A DNA stretch of 64,000 nucleotides. It comes from Leuconostoc suionicum (GTDB lineage: Bacteria > Bacillota > Bacilli > Lactobacillales > Lactobacillaceae). Within the stretch, counting starts at the first letter, position 1. Every line of letters begins with the position of its first letter. Location of the stretch: contig NZ_CP015247.1 of assembly GCF_001891125.1 (NCBI RefSeq), forward strand, positions 1,196,501 through 1,260,500, written 5' to 3'. The notes below the pieces were generated by a model that saw only the letters and a program-made list of their open reading frames with translations, searched no databases and was not told where the DNA came from. Positions 1-8,757 of the stretch are shown piece after piece. The translations under genes and the position numbers were made by a program.

Positions 1-360
1 CCCTTTGTACAATATGTTCGTATTTTGTTCATTTCTGTATGTCATTACGAAAATACCTCTCTTAAAATAAAAATGTACTAATTTGTATCAAAGTTCGTAT
101 TTACGGATCCGCTATTTGGTATTGCAGTCTACTCTACATACTTATCAATTTTATTTCATTAGTTAAATTGCCTTTTTAAAAATATAATTTGTATAAATTA
201 CACAAATAACATCTTTTTTTCAGTAACAAAAAAAGTATACCCAAGTAGGTATACTTATTTTTAAAAAATCATTTACTCGCAATATTTAAAGAATCTTATC
301 TTGGTTCCACTGAATAAATGCTATAATCGATTAACAACTTTTTTTGAAAGTTTGGTTAGT
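1..360. other. Gene-free intergenic stretch
   Basis: No convincing reading frame with a ribosome-binding site is visible here. The DNA is strongly AT-rich. It holds one clear intrinsic-terminator hairpin near 232-256 (listed separately) and a TATAAT-like box at about 322-327 that could be the -10 element of the decayed LysR gene that follows; the matching -35 is poor. I see nothing else in the stretch. Confidence 0.5.
226..262. terminator. Bidirectional intrinsic terminator
   Basis: A 9-bp perfect stem AAGTATACC/GGTATACTT (233-241 and 248-256) has a 6-base loop and is followed by ATTTTT on the plus strand. Read on the minus strand it is followed by an even longer T run. It can end transcripts arriving from either side, probably from a gene left of the window. 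Confidence 0.7.
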
Positions 361-1255
361 ATGGAAATTAAACAACTAGAATATCTTGTTACTGCCCATA
401 ACTGAGGTAGATTGAGCAAAGCCGCCGCTAAACTGTTTACACCCCAGCCAAATGTCAGCAGGGTCATCAAACTTTTTGAAAAAGAGTTAGGCTCTCCTCT
501 GTTTGAACGAACTAGTAAAGGATTGAAACTAACAGCGTATGGCAAATCAATTTATAGTTATGCTGAAAATATTTTAAAAAACGTGAATTTGATTACTGAT
601 ACAAACTCTATATCAAGTAATAGTAATTTTTCCGTAGCAACATATCCCAGTAGTATCATGTCATGGCTGTTAGTTGAACTATACCAGAAACACCTAGGTA
701 TGATGCTTTCTCACCAACAAGGTACCGTTGAATAAATAACGACTCGAGTTTCACAATGATTCTCTGAGCTAGGCATTCTATACGTTTCTCAAAACCAGTT
801 AAAGGCTTTTCGCCATATTATTTCTCACAAGGAACTAAAATTTATTGAGATTGAAAAAAAGAGAGGCGTGTATTTATGTCGGACATAACAACCCGCTTTA
901 CAATAAAACCTCAATCTCTTTTGAAGAACTACTAAAATTAAAATTTGTCCACGGATTAAATGACTTTTTCTCTATGGAACAAGTTAATGGAGGTGGCTTC
1001 GCTACAGATACGCTACAACCAACTGTTTACACCAATAACAAGCATCAGTTAAAAAATATCATTTTAGAAACAGATGTCGTTGAGCTAGATATTAACATGG
1101 TTTCTCCTGACAATAAACAATATGATATCAAAAATTTAAAAATTGAAGGAGAAGATGCCTACTTAACATTTGGTTATGTGATCCAGCAGGATCACAACTT
1201 CAGTCATAATGCGCAAGAACTACTAAAAAGTCTCGAAAAATTTCTAAAGCCATAA
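361..1255 (+). pseudogene. Decayed LysR-family transcriptional regulator
   Basis: The start MEIKQLEYLVTAHN is followed by an in-frame TGA at 403-405, and the same frame then continues through a typical LysR winged-helix motif (LSKAAAKLFTPQPNVSRVIK, then LFERTSKGLKLT). Two further stops occur in that frame, TAA at 733-735 and TGA at 757-759. The frame continues as ELGILYVSQNQLKAF up to about 860. The remaining effector-binding half (EACIYVGHNNPLYN onward to 1255) lies in another frame, so there is also a frameshift near 850-870. Joined together the pieces give about 298 residues, the normal LysR length. A working regulator would need readthrough of three stops and a frameshift, so I call it dead. 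A hairpin terminator overlaps its end. Its former target is unknown; no divergent partner gene is present. Confidence 0.88.
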
Positions 1256-1274
1256 CAAAATGTTATGGCTTTTT
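1249..1274 (+). terminator. Intrinsic terminator of the LysR remnant
   Basis: A perfect 9-bp stem GCCATAACA/TGTTATGGC with a 3-base loop is followed by TTTTT. It overlaps the last codons of the pseudogene, so the gene's terminator outlived its reading frame. Confidence 0.85.
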
Positions 1275-1403
1275 ACCTATAAGCTGGTAATTGTTCTAAA
1301 TAATTATATCGGGCATAGTGATTGTATATTAATCATTCGAAAAAGGCCACTTTTGAATGAAACCATCATTATACTTTAAAACTTCAAATTAGCGATAATT
1401 TGT

Positions 1404-2141
1404 TCAATGTCCTAATGTCCAACCACCGTCAATTGGTACCACTGTACCATTAATATAATCAGCTTGAGGACTTGTCAAAAACATTGTTAAATCTGCGACT
1501 TCCTGTGGTGCAGCCCAGCGTTTTGCGGGGGTTTGATCGGCAACTTGTTGGGCCATACTAGCATCGCCAGCAAAATCTTTGGCATTCATTGGTGTTTTAA
1601 TTGCTCCCGGCGCGATAGCATTAATATGTAATCCCTTTGAAGCGTAATCAAAAGCCAACTGCTTGGTATATCCAATAATTGCATGCTTACTAGTTGTATA
1701 TGCCGCCCCGCCCCCACCAGCAGTAAAGCCAGCTATGGATGCCATGTTAATAATATGTCCATATCCAGCGACAATCATCTTGGGTAATACAGCATTCGAT
1801 AAAATAAACATCGGTGTTAAGTTTGTATCCATCACCTGTTGCCAAGTATCTAAGTCAATGGTTAAAGATGGTTGGTAATCATCTAAGATTCCTGCTGTAT
1901 TCAATAGAATGTCAATTGAAACATCACTGGTTATGTGCTCCACCAACATTTCTAGTTTTTTGTGTTGTCTAATGTCAATTTGATACGTATGCAAATGTTC
2001 GTGCGTATACGTAATTTTTTCTTTGTCTAAAGCATACACTGTTGCGCCTTGAGACAAATAAGTTTTCAATTGCGAAAAACCGATGCCTGAAGCAGCACCG
2101 GTTAATAAAACATTTTTATTTGTATAATTTTGTTCAATCAT
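1404..2141 (-). CDS. Short-chain dehydrogenase/reductase (SDR), FabG-like
   Basis: The 245-residue protein is a classical SDR: the NAD(P)-binding motif TGAASGIG lies near residues 15-22, NTAGILD (variant of the NNAG motif) near residue 81, and the catalytic YTTSK about residue 148 with a Ser upstream in NMASIAG. The C-terminus GAIKTPMN and DGGWTLGH are usual for FabG-like members. The family reduces carbonyl groups or oxidises alcohols with NAD(P); the substrate cannot be read from the sequence. An acidic residue (LDKEK) after the second strand suggests NAD rather than NADP preference, which is an inference. The start codon overlaps the stop of queT by 4 bases (ATGA), so the two genes are translationally coupled and the SDR would also be under the preQ1 riboswitch. 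That pairing may be incidental, because no queuosine step requires this enzyme. Confidence 0.88.
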   Translation of the reverse strand: MIEQNYTNKNVLLTGAASGIGFSQLKTYLSQGATVYALDKEKITYTHEHLHTYQIDIRQHKKLEMLVEHITSDVSIDILLNTAGILDDYQPSLTIDLDTWQQVMDTNLTPMFILSNAVLPKMIVAGYGHIINMASIAGFTAGGGGAAYTTSKHAIIGYTKQLAFDYASKGLHINAIAPGAIKTPMNAKDFAGDASMAQQVADQTPAKRWAAPQEVADLTMFLTSPQADYINGTVVPIDGGWTLGH

Positions 2142-2695
2142 TTGTCTAATTTAATAATCTTACTAAGTGCAAAAATCAAAATACCACCAACAATCAATGA
2201 CACAATTTCTCCTGGCAAAACACTAATATAGTACGCCAACCATTGTGAAAAAAGACCGCCTGATGCGCCTGAAGGAAACGAACCACTGGCACCAATATTA
2301 AAGGCAAATTTAAACTCTGCTGCTAAAATGCCCATTCCCAATGTAGAAACTACAAAAGAGCTAATTAAAATTTTTAACAGCGTGTTTGTTACTTTCCGAG
2401 TCAAAAGATAAGTTACGGTTGTCATAATCAAGGTACCTGCTGTACCAAATATCCAATCAACCCAACCTAATGGCGACATGAGATTGGCAATAAAAACGCC
2501 GAGCCCCAAAGCCAAAATATATCGTTTATTCCACGCGGATAAGTGATTTAAGCCCTCAGATAAACGTAACTGAACTGGTCCAAATCCGATTGGCGCTATA
2601 ACTAACGTGATTGCTGCATACAACGCAGCAACAATCGCTGTTAATGTGATATTTCTTGTGCGATTGCTTTGTCGCACACTTACTGTTTTTTGCAT
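2138..2695 (-). CDS. queT: QueT family queuosine-precursor transporter
   Basis: This 185-residue hydrophobic protein has about six membrane segments and the QueT hallmark FGPVQLRLSEGLNHL near residues 36-52. QueT proteins are substrate-binding (S) components of energy-coupling factor transporters and bring in a queuosine precursor such as preQ1, for species that salvage rather than make queuine. A preQ1-I riboswitch sits directly upstream, which independently supports the assignment. The start ATG follows AGGAG, which is the 3' end of the riboswitch itself. The general ECF module (EcfA, EcfA', EcfT) is not in this window and must be shared from elsewhere. The gene follows rpoD with no visible terminator between them. 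Confidence 0.92.
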   Translation of the reverse strand: MQKTVSVRQSNRTRNITLTAIVAALYAAITLVIAPIGFGPVQLRLSEGLNHLSAWNKRYILALGLGVFIANLMSPLGWVDWIFGTAGTLIMTTVTYLLTRKVTNTLLKILISSFVVSTLGMGILAAEFKFAFNIGASGSFPSGASGGLFSQWLAYYISVLPGEIVSLIVGGILIFALSKIIKLDK

Positions 2696-2703
2696 AAATA
2701 GTA

Positions 2704-2742
2704 TCTCCTAGTTTTTTTAAGCGGGATGGTTGATGAACCGCT
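2704..2742 (-). promoter_or_regulatory. preQ1-I riboswitch controlling queT
   Basis: On the minus strand the leader reads AGCGGTTC, a short loop, ACCATCCCGC, then TTAAAAAAACTAGGAG. This matches the class I preQ1 aptamer: a GCGG/CCGC P1 stem, a C-rich loop, and an A-rich tail that docks into P1. The tail ends in the AGGAG ribosome-binding site of queT, so ligand binding should hide the site and block translation. Only about 26 bases separate it from the rpoD stop codon. Confidence 0.9.
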
Positions 2743-2768
2743 ATTATTAAGTCTCAGAACATAATCAA

Positions 2769-4067
2769 TTAATTCGTACTCTCATCCATGAAATCCTTCA
2801 ATTGTTTTGAACGACTTGGATGACGCAACTTTCGTAACGCTTTCGCTTCAATTTGACGAATACGTTCACGTGTTACACCAAATACGCGGCCAACTTCTTC
2901 CAATGTACGTGTACGCCCGTCTTCTAATCCGAAGCGCAAACGCAAGACATTTTCTTCTCGATCAGTCAATGTATCCAAAACAGATTCCAATTGTTCCCTG
3001 AGCATTTCATATGCCGCAGAGTCAGCTGGAGAAACTGCCTCATTATCTTCGATGAAATCACCCAAATGAGAATCATCTTCTTCACCAATAGGTGTTTCAA
3101 GTGATACTGGTTCTTGAGCAATTTTTAAGATTTCACGTACTTTGTCGGCCGTCAAATCCATTTCAGCACCGATTTCTTCTGGAAGAGGTTCACGTCCCAA
3201 ATCTTGTAACAATTGACGCTGTATACGAATCAGCTTATTAATCGTTTCAACCATGTGGACTGGAATACGAATCGTCCGTGCTTGATCGGCGATAGCGCGT
3301 GTAATGGCCTGACGAATCCACCATGTTGCATACGTCGAGAACTTAAATCCTTTAGTATAATCGAACTTATCTACGGCTTTCATTAAGCCCATATTTCCTT
3401 CTTGGATTAAATCCAAGAATTGCATGCCACGACCAACGTAACGCTTGGCAATCGAGACAACCAACCGTAAGTTGGCTTCTGCTAACTCTTGCTTGGCTTC
3501 GACGTCCCCATTCTCAATACGTTTAGCGATATCAATCTCTTCATTTCCCTTCAACAAATTGACACGGCCAATTTCTTTGAGGTACATACGCACTGGATCA
3601 TTAATTTTAATACCAGCTGGGGTTTCCTCAGCTTCTGCTAACTCTTGATCAGTGGGTTTGTTTTGCTTGGCCTTTAACACTTCTGGCGCTGGATCACCAT
3701 TGTCATCAACAATTGCTATACCGGCATCTTCAACTTTTTCCATCAGACGTTCGATGTTTTCTTCATCTAAATTAAAAGGTTCAGCTAAACGCTTTGATAG
3801 CGCTGCATATGTTATTTGTTTTGCTGCTTTATACTCAGCAATTAGCGCTTTAGTTGCCTTATCGTACTCAGGATTTTTTAGTGGACCAGACTTTTTGGCT
3901 GATTTTGGCTTTGAAGCTTTTCCAGCTGCTGCCGCTTGTTCAGGAGTCTTTCCTTGAGCCAAAGCCAATAATTCAGCCTTCTTTGCGCGACTATTATAAG
4001 CGATTTTTTGCTCATCAAGATAATCTTTAATATCTGAAATTTTACTTGAACTTGAAATAATTGTCAT
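2769..4067 (-). CDS. rpoD: Primary sigma factor RpoD (SigA)
   Basis: The 432-residue protein carries the vegetative sigma factor regions in order. Region 1.1-like and Lys/Ala-rich sequence fills roughly residues 1-125, region 1.2 starts at [11 protein letters not shown] (about 157), and region 2 includes [20 protein letters not shown] and [14 protein letters not shown] (-10 recognition and melting). Region 3 follows, and region 4 contains [20 protein letters not shown], the helix-turn-helix that reads the -35 box. It directs RNA polymerase to housekeeping promoters. The start ATG follows AGGAG at 5 bases. It lies 49 bases behind dnaG on the same strand, the usual dnaG-rpoD macromolecular synthesis pair. 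Confidence 0.98.
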   Translation of the reverse strand: MTIISSSSKISDIKDYLDEQKIAYNSRAKKAELLALAQGKTPEQAAAAGKASKPKSAKKSGPLKNPEYDKATKALIAEYKAAKQITYAALSKRLAEPFNLDEENIERLMEKVEDAGIAIVDDNGDPAPEVLKAKQNKPTDQELAEAEETPAGIKINDPVRMYLKEIGRVNLLKGNEEIDIAKRIENGDVEAKQELAEANLRLVVSIAKRYVGRGMQFLDLIQEGNMGLMKAVDKFDYTKGFKFSTYATWWIRQAITRAIADQARTIRIPVHMVETINKLIRIQRQLLQDLGREPLPEEIGAEMDLTADKVREILKIAQEPVSLETPIGEEDDSHLGDFIEDNEAVSPADSAAYEMLREQLESVLDTLTDREENVLRLRFGLEDGRTRTLEEVGRVFGVTRERIRQIEAKALRKLRHPSRSKQLKDFMDESTN

Positions 4068-4116
4068 TTTTACTCCTATATTTTACAATGAGGCTATTTA
4101 ATTAACATCGAATCGA

Positions 4117-5979
4117 TTAATGTTGTCGTTTTTTTATGTTAATTAATTCAGTTGAAAGTTGAACTAATTTGGCATCATCATGCTGTTGCTTAGCAATTTC
4201 AATTAGTTGTTTTAATTCCTGAACACGATTTGAAACGGGTGCTTCTTCCATAATTATACGCAAATAATCTTGAACCGCATCATTTTCGACCTTTATATCA
4301 CCAAAACTGTGATCAATGGCCATAATTTTTTGATTCAAATTTGGTTTTTGTATAAAATCCATAAATTGAGCAATATCAAATGTCCCCAAGTGATCTCGTT
4401 GATAAATTTCAGTCAGCATCATTAGCAATTGATACTCAGGATGAACAAAAGCAAATCCCGCCGTCGATTTAACACGTTCCAGTGTATACGGATCTTTAAT
4501 CATTGCCATGATTAAGGCACGTTCTGCCAATTCTACCTTTGAAATTTTTTGATATCGATTAGGCTCAACTGGAAAACCAAATTCATATTCAGGGGCCTTT
4601 GGGCTAAAGTCACTAGCAACATGAGATGATTGCGAGACTGATTGATGACTATTTTGCCCTTTTACTGACTGCTTAGTTTGTTGTAGCTGTGCTTGTAGTG
4701 CTTGCTTTGATGTACCAAACTCATTTGCAATCCGAGTCAGCTGAATATCTTGTTCAACTGGTGTAGCTGTATATAAGATCTGCATGACTTCATGCAAGAA
4801 CGTTAGATACTGCGCTTGATTACTTAGATTCTTACCATTTCTGGCTGCATTAACCAAGAACTCAATTGGTGTTAAAATGCTTTGATTAAGTGCCTTTTTT
4901 AAAACTGGTAATCCGCGCTGTACTCGAACTTCATCCGGATCAAGCAAGTCAGGCAGATGGACAACACCGACCTCTATATCTTTAGCATTATTTTTAAAGA
5001 GCTCAATTGAACGTCTTGCAGCATTTTGCCCCGCTTCATCACTATCATAAATAAGAAGCACTCTTTTCGCAATGCGTGAAAGCTGTCGGATATGATCAGG
5101 TGTTAGCGCGGTTCCCATGGTTGCAACGCCAACTTTTTCATCGGCCATATGTGCTGAAATAACATCCATAAAGCCTTCAAAAATCATCGCCGTACCCGTT
5201 TGTTTAATGACATTTTTGGCCCGATTTAAATTATATAAAACACGTCCTTTAGTAAAAAATGGGCTTTCTGGACTATTCATATATTTGATTGAATTTTCAG
5301 CGTCTAGTGCTCGGCCAGAAAAGCCAACAACTTGACCTCGTTCAGTTTTAATTGGCCAAACGATACGCCCTGAAAAACGATCACGCATGTCACCACTCAC
5401 ACTATTCGTGATAAATAGCTCGGAAGCCATTAATACTTCATGAGATAAATTTTTCTCCTTCGCATAACTCAATAGAAGGTTATCGTCCGGAACAAAACCA
5501 ATCCCAAATTCCTTAATAATGTCATCACTTAACTGCCTTTTATCATGTAGATAGGCCAGTGCCTGTTCACCAGAAGTGGTGTTAAGCAATGTATGCTGAT
5601 ACAATCGTTGCGCATCAGTGTGTAGCTGATAGATTGCTTGTGTTGTGCCATCAATTTGATTACCATTATTCGCAGAAATACTTGAGTCAATTGGAATATC
5701 AACACTTTCCGCTAATGATAAGATTGCCTCAGGATAGCTGTATCCTTCCTTTTCCATAATAAAAGAGAAAACAGAACCAGAGCGACCACATGAAAAACAA
5801 TTAAAGACTTGCTTGTTTTCTTCAACAAATAAGGAAGGATGCCTGTCATCATGAAAAGGGCATGAGCCCGTCCATTGTCGGCCTTTTTTTACCAATTGTG
5901 TATACTGGCCGATAACATCAACAATATTTACTTTTGATCGCACATTATCAATAAAAGCTTGCGGAATACGACTTGCCAA
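4117..5979 (-). CDS. dnaG: DNA primase DnaG
   Basis: The protein makes RNA primers for chromosome replication together with the replicative helicase. The N-terminal CHC2 zinc finger is visible (CPFHDDRHPSLF, then FNCFSCGRSG), followed by the TOPRIM catalytic core with EGFMDVISAH and LIYDSDEAGQ, and a C-terminal helicase-binding region. I start it at the TTG at 5979, giving 620 residues (LASRIPQAF): AGGTGG lies 5 bases upstream of this TTG, whereas a GTG three codons earlier is itself part of that Shine-Dalgarno sequence. It is the first gene before rpoD. A strong promoter and a leader hairpin lie upstream. Confidence 0.95.
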   Translation of the reverse strand: MASRIPQAFIDNVRSKVNIVDVIGQYTQLVKKGRQWTGSCPFHDDRHPSLFVEENKQVFNCFSCGRSGSVFSFIMEKEGYSYPEAILSLAESVDIPIDSSISANNGNQIDGTTQAIYQLHTDAQRLYQHTLLNTTSGEQALAYLHDKRQLSDDIIKEFGIGFVPDDNLLLSYAKEKNLSHEVLMASELFITNSVSGDMRDRFSGRIVWPIKTERGQVVGFSGRALDAENSIKYMNSPESPFFTKGRVLYNLNRAKNVIKQTGTAMIFEGFMDVISAHMADEKVGVATMGTALTPDHIRQLSRIAKRVLLIYDSDEAGQNAARRSIELFKNNAKDIEVGVVHLPDLLDPDEVRVQRGLPVLKKALNQSILTPIEFLVNAARNGKNLSNQAQYLTFLHEVMQILYTATPVEQDIQLTRIANEFGTSKQALQAQLQQTKQSVKGQNSHQSVSQSSHVASDFSPKAPEYEFGFPVEPNRYQKISKVELAERALIMAMIKDPYTLERVKSTAGFAFVHPEYQLLMMLTEIYQRDHLGTFDIAQFMDFIQKPNLNQKIMAIDHSFGDIKVENDAVQDYLRIIMEEAPVSNRVQELKQLIEIAKQQHDDAKLVQLSTELINIKKRQH

Positions 5980-6003
5980 TGGAACCACCTTTCAAACAAT
6001 AAA

Positions 6004-6029
6004 AGTCGCAAACTATTTGGTTTGCGACT
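6004..6029 (-). promoter_or_regulatory. Stem-loop in the dnaG leader
   Basis: A perfect 10-bp inverted repeat AGTCGCAAAC/GTTTGCGACT with a 6-base loop lies between the dnaG promoter and the dnaG start. On the minus strand it is followed by TTTTATTG, so it may act as a weak attenuator or stabilise the transcript. Confidence 0.5.
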
Positions 6030-6049
6030 GAAATCATTTAACTGTTTTA

Positions 6050-6079
6050 ATTATAATAGTTTAAACGAATCTTGTCAAC
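6050..6079 (-). promoter_or_regulatory. Sigma-A promoter for dnaG-rpoD
   Basis: On the minus strand TTGACA (6074-6079) and TATAAT (6050-6055) are both perfect consensus boxes separated by 18 bases. It points into the dnaG leader. Confidence 0.85.
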
Positions 6080-6160
6080 CCCTGGTTTCGAGGTAAAAAC
6101 ACTTCTATACCAGTGTTTAAAGCTATTTTTATTTTAAGAGGTATAGGTATTATGTTAACT

Positions 6161-6192
6161 AAAAAGGTTTCTCTGTTTAGACAGAGAAACCT
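6161..6192 (-). terminator. Terminator of the PTS operon
   Basis: On the minus strand an 11-bp perfect stem AGGTTTCTCTG/CAGAGAAACCT with a 6-base loop is followed by TTTT. It closes the mannose-family PTS operon just after the small membrane protein gene. Confidence 0.88.
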
Positions 6193-6199
6193 CTAATAT

Positions 6200-6493
6200 T
6201 TATTTAGCTTTGATTAGTTCATCATATCGTTCGACAATCACACTAACATTTTGTTGCCCTCTATAAATTGCATAACCAATGATGAAAACAATTAAAATAT
6301 TGATTGTGCCTAAAACCAAACCTGCACCAAATAACCAAATATTTTGATGGACAAAGAAATAAGTAAGAAGAATGCTTAGACCAACAATCATTGAGAAAAA
6401 GGATTGCCAATGTTGAAGATTTTTAATCATTTTCTGCTGATAAGAAATTTCATTTTGATATCCCTTGTCCAAATTTTGTATGCTCTTTGCCAT
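6200..6493 (-). CDS. Small two-helix membrane protein of the PTS operon, unknown function
   Basis: I do not recognise this 97-residue protein. It has a Gln/Lys-rich N-terminal stretch of about 35 residues, two hydrophobic segments (around SMIVGLSILLTYFFV and LFGAGLVLGTINILIVFIIG) and a short charged tail. It is not ManO/DUF956, which lacks this hairpin architecture. The ATG at 6493 has AAGG 8 bases upstream; an upstream in-frame GTG is too close to that site. It follows the IID gene by only about 20 bases and precedes the operon terminator, so it is the last gene of the PTS operon and may be an accessory to the permease. That role is inferred from position alone. Confidence 0.75.
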   Translation of the reverse strand: MAKSIQNLDKGYQNEISYQQKMIKNLQHWQSFFSMIVGLSILLTYFFVHQNIWLFGAGLVLGTINILIVFIIGYAIYRGQQNVSVIVERYDELIKAK

Positions 6494-6514
6494 AATAAAC
6501 ACCTTCTCTATTCC

Positions 6515-7357
6515 TTAATAACTCAATCCAGGATTGAAGAATCCGACTAACACGCCAATCAGGGCAACAACCACCAAAATGAGCATAACCCGAATAGGTG
6601 AAATGTTTTTCTTAGCCATTAACCACCAACAAAATACAATAAACAAAGCAGTCAATAATCCTGGATAAACCGAGTCCAATTTGTCTTGCAAAACTAAGTA
6701 GGCTTTTCCAGATGAGTTAGTTAATTTAAAGGACGTTTTTACGGTCACCCAAGTGGCAGCGACGCCACCGACAACCATACCGCCAACAGTTGCAATCGCT
6801 TTACGAATTGCTTTTCCTTGAGCGCCGACTAAAATTCCTACCGCCTTGTCTCCTAATTCATAACCTTTAAAGTAAGCAAAACGCATACCAAAGTATCCAA
6901 GCAAATTCCAGACAATAATATAGAATATTGCACCAAGCGGTGATCCACCGTCGGACATCCCCAAAGCAATTCCAAGAATAACTGGGATCAATGTACCGAC
7001 AACTAGTGAGTCACCAATTCCTGCAATTGGGCCCATTAGACCGGCTCGTAGACCATTGATTGTTGTATCATCAACATTGCCATGATTGGCTCTTGCCTCT
7101 TCCAAACTAGCCGTAACACCGACTATAACAGTCCCTAACTGTGGCTCTGTATTGAAAAAAGCCGTGTAGGTTTTCATTGCCTTTTCTTGATCTTCCTTAT
7201 TGTCGTACAATTCTTCCACAATAGGTAACATTGAAGTCAAATAACCAAATGTCTGCATATGTTCTTGAGAGAACGCTGTAAGATGACCATAAAACCAGTA
7301 ATGAAACGACTTGTTTAAAGTCTTACGAGAAATTTTCTTTTTTTCTAAGTTATCCAT
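6515..7357 (-). CDS. PTS mannose/fructose/sorbose-family IID component
   Basis: The 280-residue membrane protein belongs to the EIID family, which pairs with IIC to form the sugar channel of mannose-class phosphotransferase systems. Family features include FHYWFYGHLTAFSQEHMQ near the start, GLRAGLMGPIAGIGDSL in the middle, and C-terminal membrane segments ending in VLVGFFNPG. I choose the ATG at 7357 (MDNLEKKK): GAGGA lies 8 bases upstream and it begins directly after the IIC stop codon, whereas longer frames run back into the IIC coding region. The sugar carried cannot be told from this subunit. Confidence 0.93.
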   Translation of the reverse strand: MDNLEKKKISRKTLNKSFHYWFYGHLTAFSQEHMQTFGYLTSMLPIVEELYDNKEDQEKAMKTYTAFFNTEPQLGTVIVGVTASLEEARANHGNVDDTTINGLRAGLMGPIAGIGDSLVVGTLIPVILGIALGMSDGGSPLGAIFYIIVWNLLGYFGMRFAYFKGYELGDKAVGILVGAQGKAIRKAIATVGGMVVGGVAATWVTVKTSFKLTNSSGKAYLVLQDKLDSVYPGLLTALFIVFCWWLMAKKNISPIRVMLILVVVALIGVLVGFFNPGLSY

Positions 7358-7358
7358 C

Positions 7359-8222
7359 TTAAATATCCTCGTCTTCCTCATCATCAACGGTCACATCAGT
7401 ATTTGCTCCCGGAGATGCAACTTGTCGATTGGTGCTGATTGCCATGTCTAACTTGTATGAGATCATAGCAAAAATTAATGAAACAACTGTCACTGAGACT
7501 AAGTTCAAACCTAGAGAAGCAGCAAATGTAAAGCCTACGAAAAACGGAATGAAATCAAGTGGGCTATCTACTATTTGCTTCAACAAAATTGCAATACCTA
7601 CACAGGGAAGTAAGGCACCAACTGTGAACAAGGTTTTCATTGGAATACCATCCATTGGTAATGCTGTCTTCAATGCAGTAACAGCACTAGACCCAAAATG
7701 TGTCATGAATAGTGTTGGAATAAATGAGAAGAAAAAGTGTGAGATCCATGGGAGTCCCCAATCCACAACATACAATTTCTTAAATTGCCCTTTTTCAACT
7801 GCTCGCCATCCAATGTGTTGCCAAACCAAGTTCATAGTTGCTGTTCCGTAGAACAACACCGTTCCAACAGTTCCGACTAACGTACCCATTGATTTAGCTA
7901 AATCAGCAGCATTTCCTGATGTTGCTACTAATCCTTGAGCATGAATAGCAACCATTGCTAATGGTATACCGATGTAAGAGACCGCTCGAAGATCCGCCGA
8001 AACAGTTCCTCCAGGAGTAACCAGTGCGATATAGACTAACTGCATCGCGACACCAGCAGCAATGCCTGTTTTAAGATCTCCCAAAACCAATCCACAGACT
8101 AAGCCACCCACTAACGGACGCCCCAGTGTGTAATTTCCAATTGTGGATCCTGCCATGCCTGGCATGGAAGACAAACTTGCAAAAATACCTAAAATACTTG
8201 CTTGCATCCAACTAATTGTCAT
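7359..8222 (-). CDS. PTS mannose/fructose/sorbose-family IIC component
   Basis: This 287-residue integral membrane protein is the EIIC subunit. It has several hydrophobic segments and the family pattern MPGMAGSTIGNYTLGRPLVGG and GGTVSADLRAVSYIGIPLA. With IID it moves the sugar through the membrane while IIA and IIB pass on phosphate. Its C-terminus is unusually acidic (VDDEEDEDI), a feature also seen at the end of the IIA subunit of the same operon. The start ATG has AGAGG 9 bases upstream. Confidence 0.93.
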   Translation of the reverse strand: MTISWMQASILGIFASLSSMPGMAGSTIGNYTLGRPLVGGLVCGLVLGDLKTGIAAGVAMQLVYIALVTPGGTVSADLRAVSYIGIPLAMVAIHAQGLVATSGNAADLAKSMGTLVGTVGTVLFYGTATMNLVWQHIGWRAVEKGQFKKLYVVDWGLPWISHFFFSFIPTLFMTHFGSSAVTALKTALPMDGIPMKTLFTVGALLPCVGIAILLKQIVDSPLDFIPFFVGFTFAASLGLNLVSVTVVSLIFAMISYKLDMAISTNRQVASPGANTDVTVDDEEDEDI

Positions 8223-8247
8223 ATTTCTAACCTCTTTTTATGTTAGA

Positions 8248-8742
8248 CTACAGATTAAATTTTCCTCTAAAGGCATCCCAATAACCAATTGATACATCAG
8301 GCAACAATTGAAACTTAACTTGGTACCCTTTCGCTTGAATATCATCAAATGCTCTAGCTTCCTCAGATGTAATGGACTGATTATTTCCTAATTTCACTGC
8401 ATCGGGCCGATCGTTGGCTGGACCAACAATCACTGTTTTTACATCATCAGGCTTGAACCCAAAATCAACCAAAATTTTTTTCATATCTTGTGGTGTTTTC
8501 GTAATTAGAAAATATTGTCGATTGGAATCCAAAACTTGTTGTGCTTTTTCTTGAAAATGATCCAGTGTCCAAACAAATGTTTTCTTTTCTGAGGCACTTT
8601 TGAATGCATCCTTTAGAATAGGATTTGTGGCTGCTGCATCATTAACTGCTATCAGGCCATCACAAGGATATTCTTTAGCCCAGCGGGTCACGGTCTGTCC
8701 GTGAATAATTCTATCATCAATACGTACAAATGAAATACTCAT
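8248..8742 (-). CDS. PTS mannose/fructose/sorbose-family IIB component
   Basis: The 164-residue cytoplasmic protein is an EIIB of the mannose/sorbose class. The phosphorylated histidine sits in the signature RIDDRIIHGQT near residues 7-17. It takes phosphate from the IIA protein encoded just upstream and gives it to the sugar as it crosses IIC-IID. Length is normal for a stand-alone IIB. AAAGGA precedes the ATG. The family spans mannose, sorbose, N-acetylgalactosamine and fructose systems, and I cannot separate these here. Confidence 0.93.
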   Translation of the reverse strand: MSISFVRIDDRIIHGQTVTRWAKEYPCDGLIAVNDAAATNPILKDAFKSASEKKTFVWTLDHFQEKAQQVLDSNRQYFLITKTPQDMKKILVDFGFKPDDVKTVIVGPANDRPDAVKLGNNQSITSEEARAFDDIQAKGYQVKFQLLPDVSIGYWDAFRGKFNL

Positions 8743-8757
8743 AATTACTTCGTCCTT

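Noticed and set aside
6200-6493. A ManO/DUF956 protein at the end of the mannose PTS operon
   Set aside because: The protein has two membrane segments and a different length and sequence pattern from ManO.
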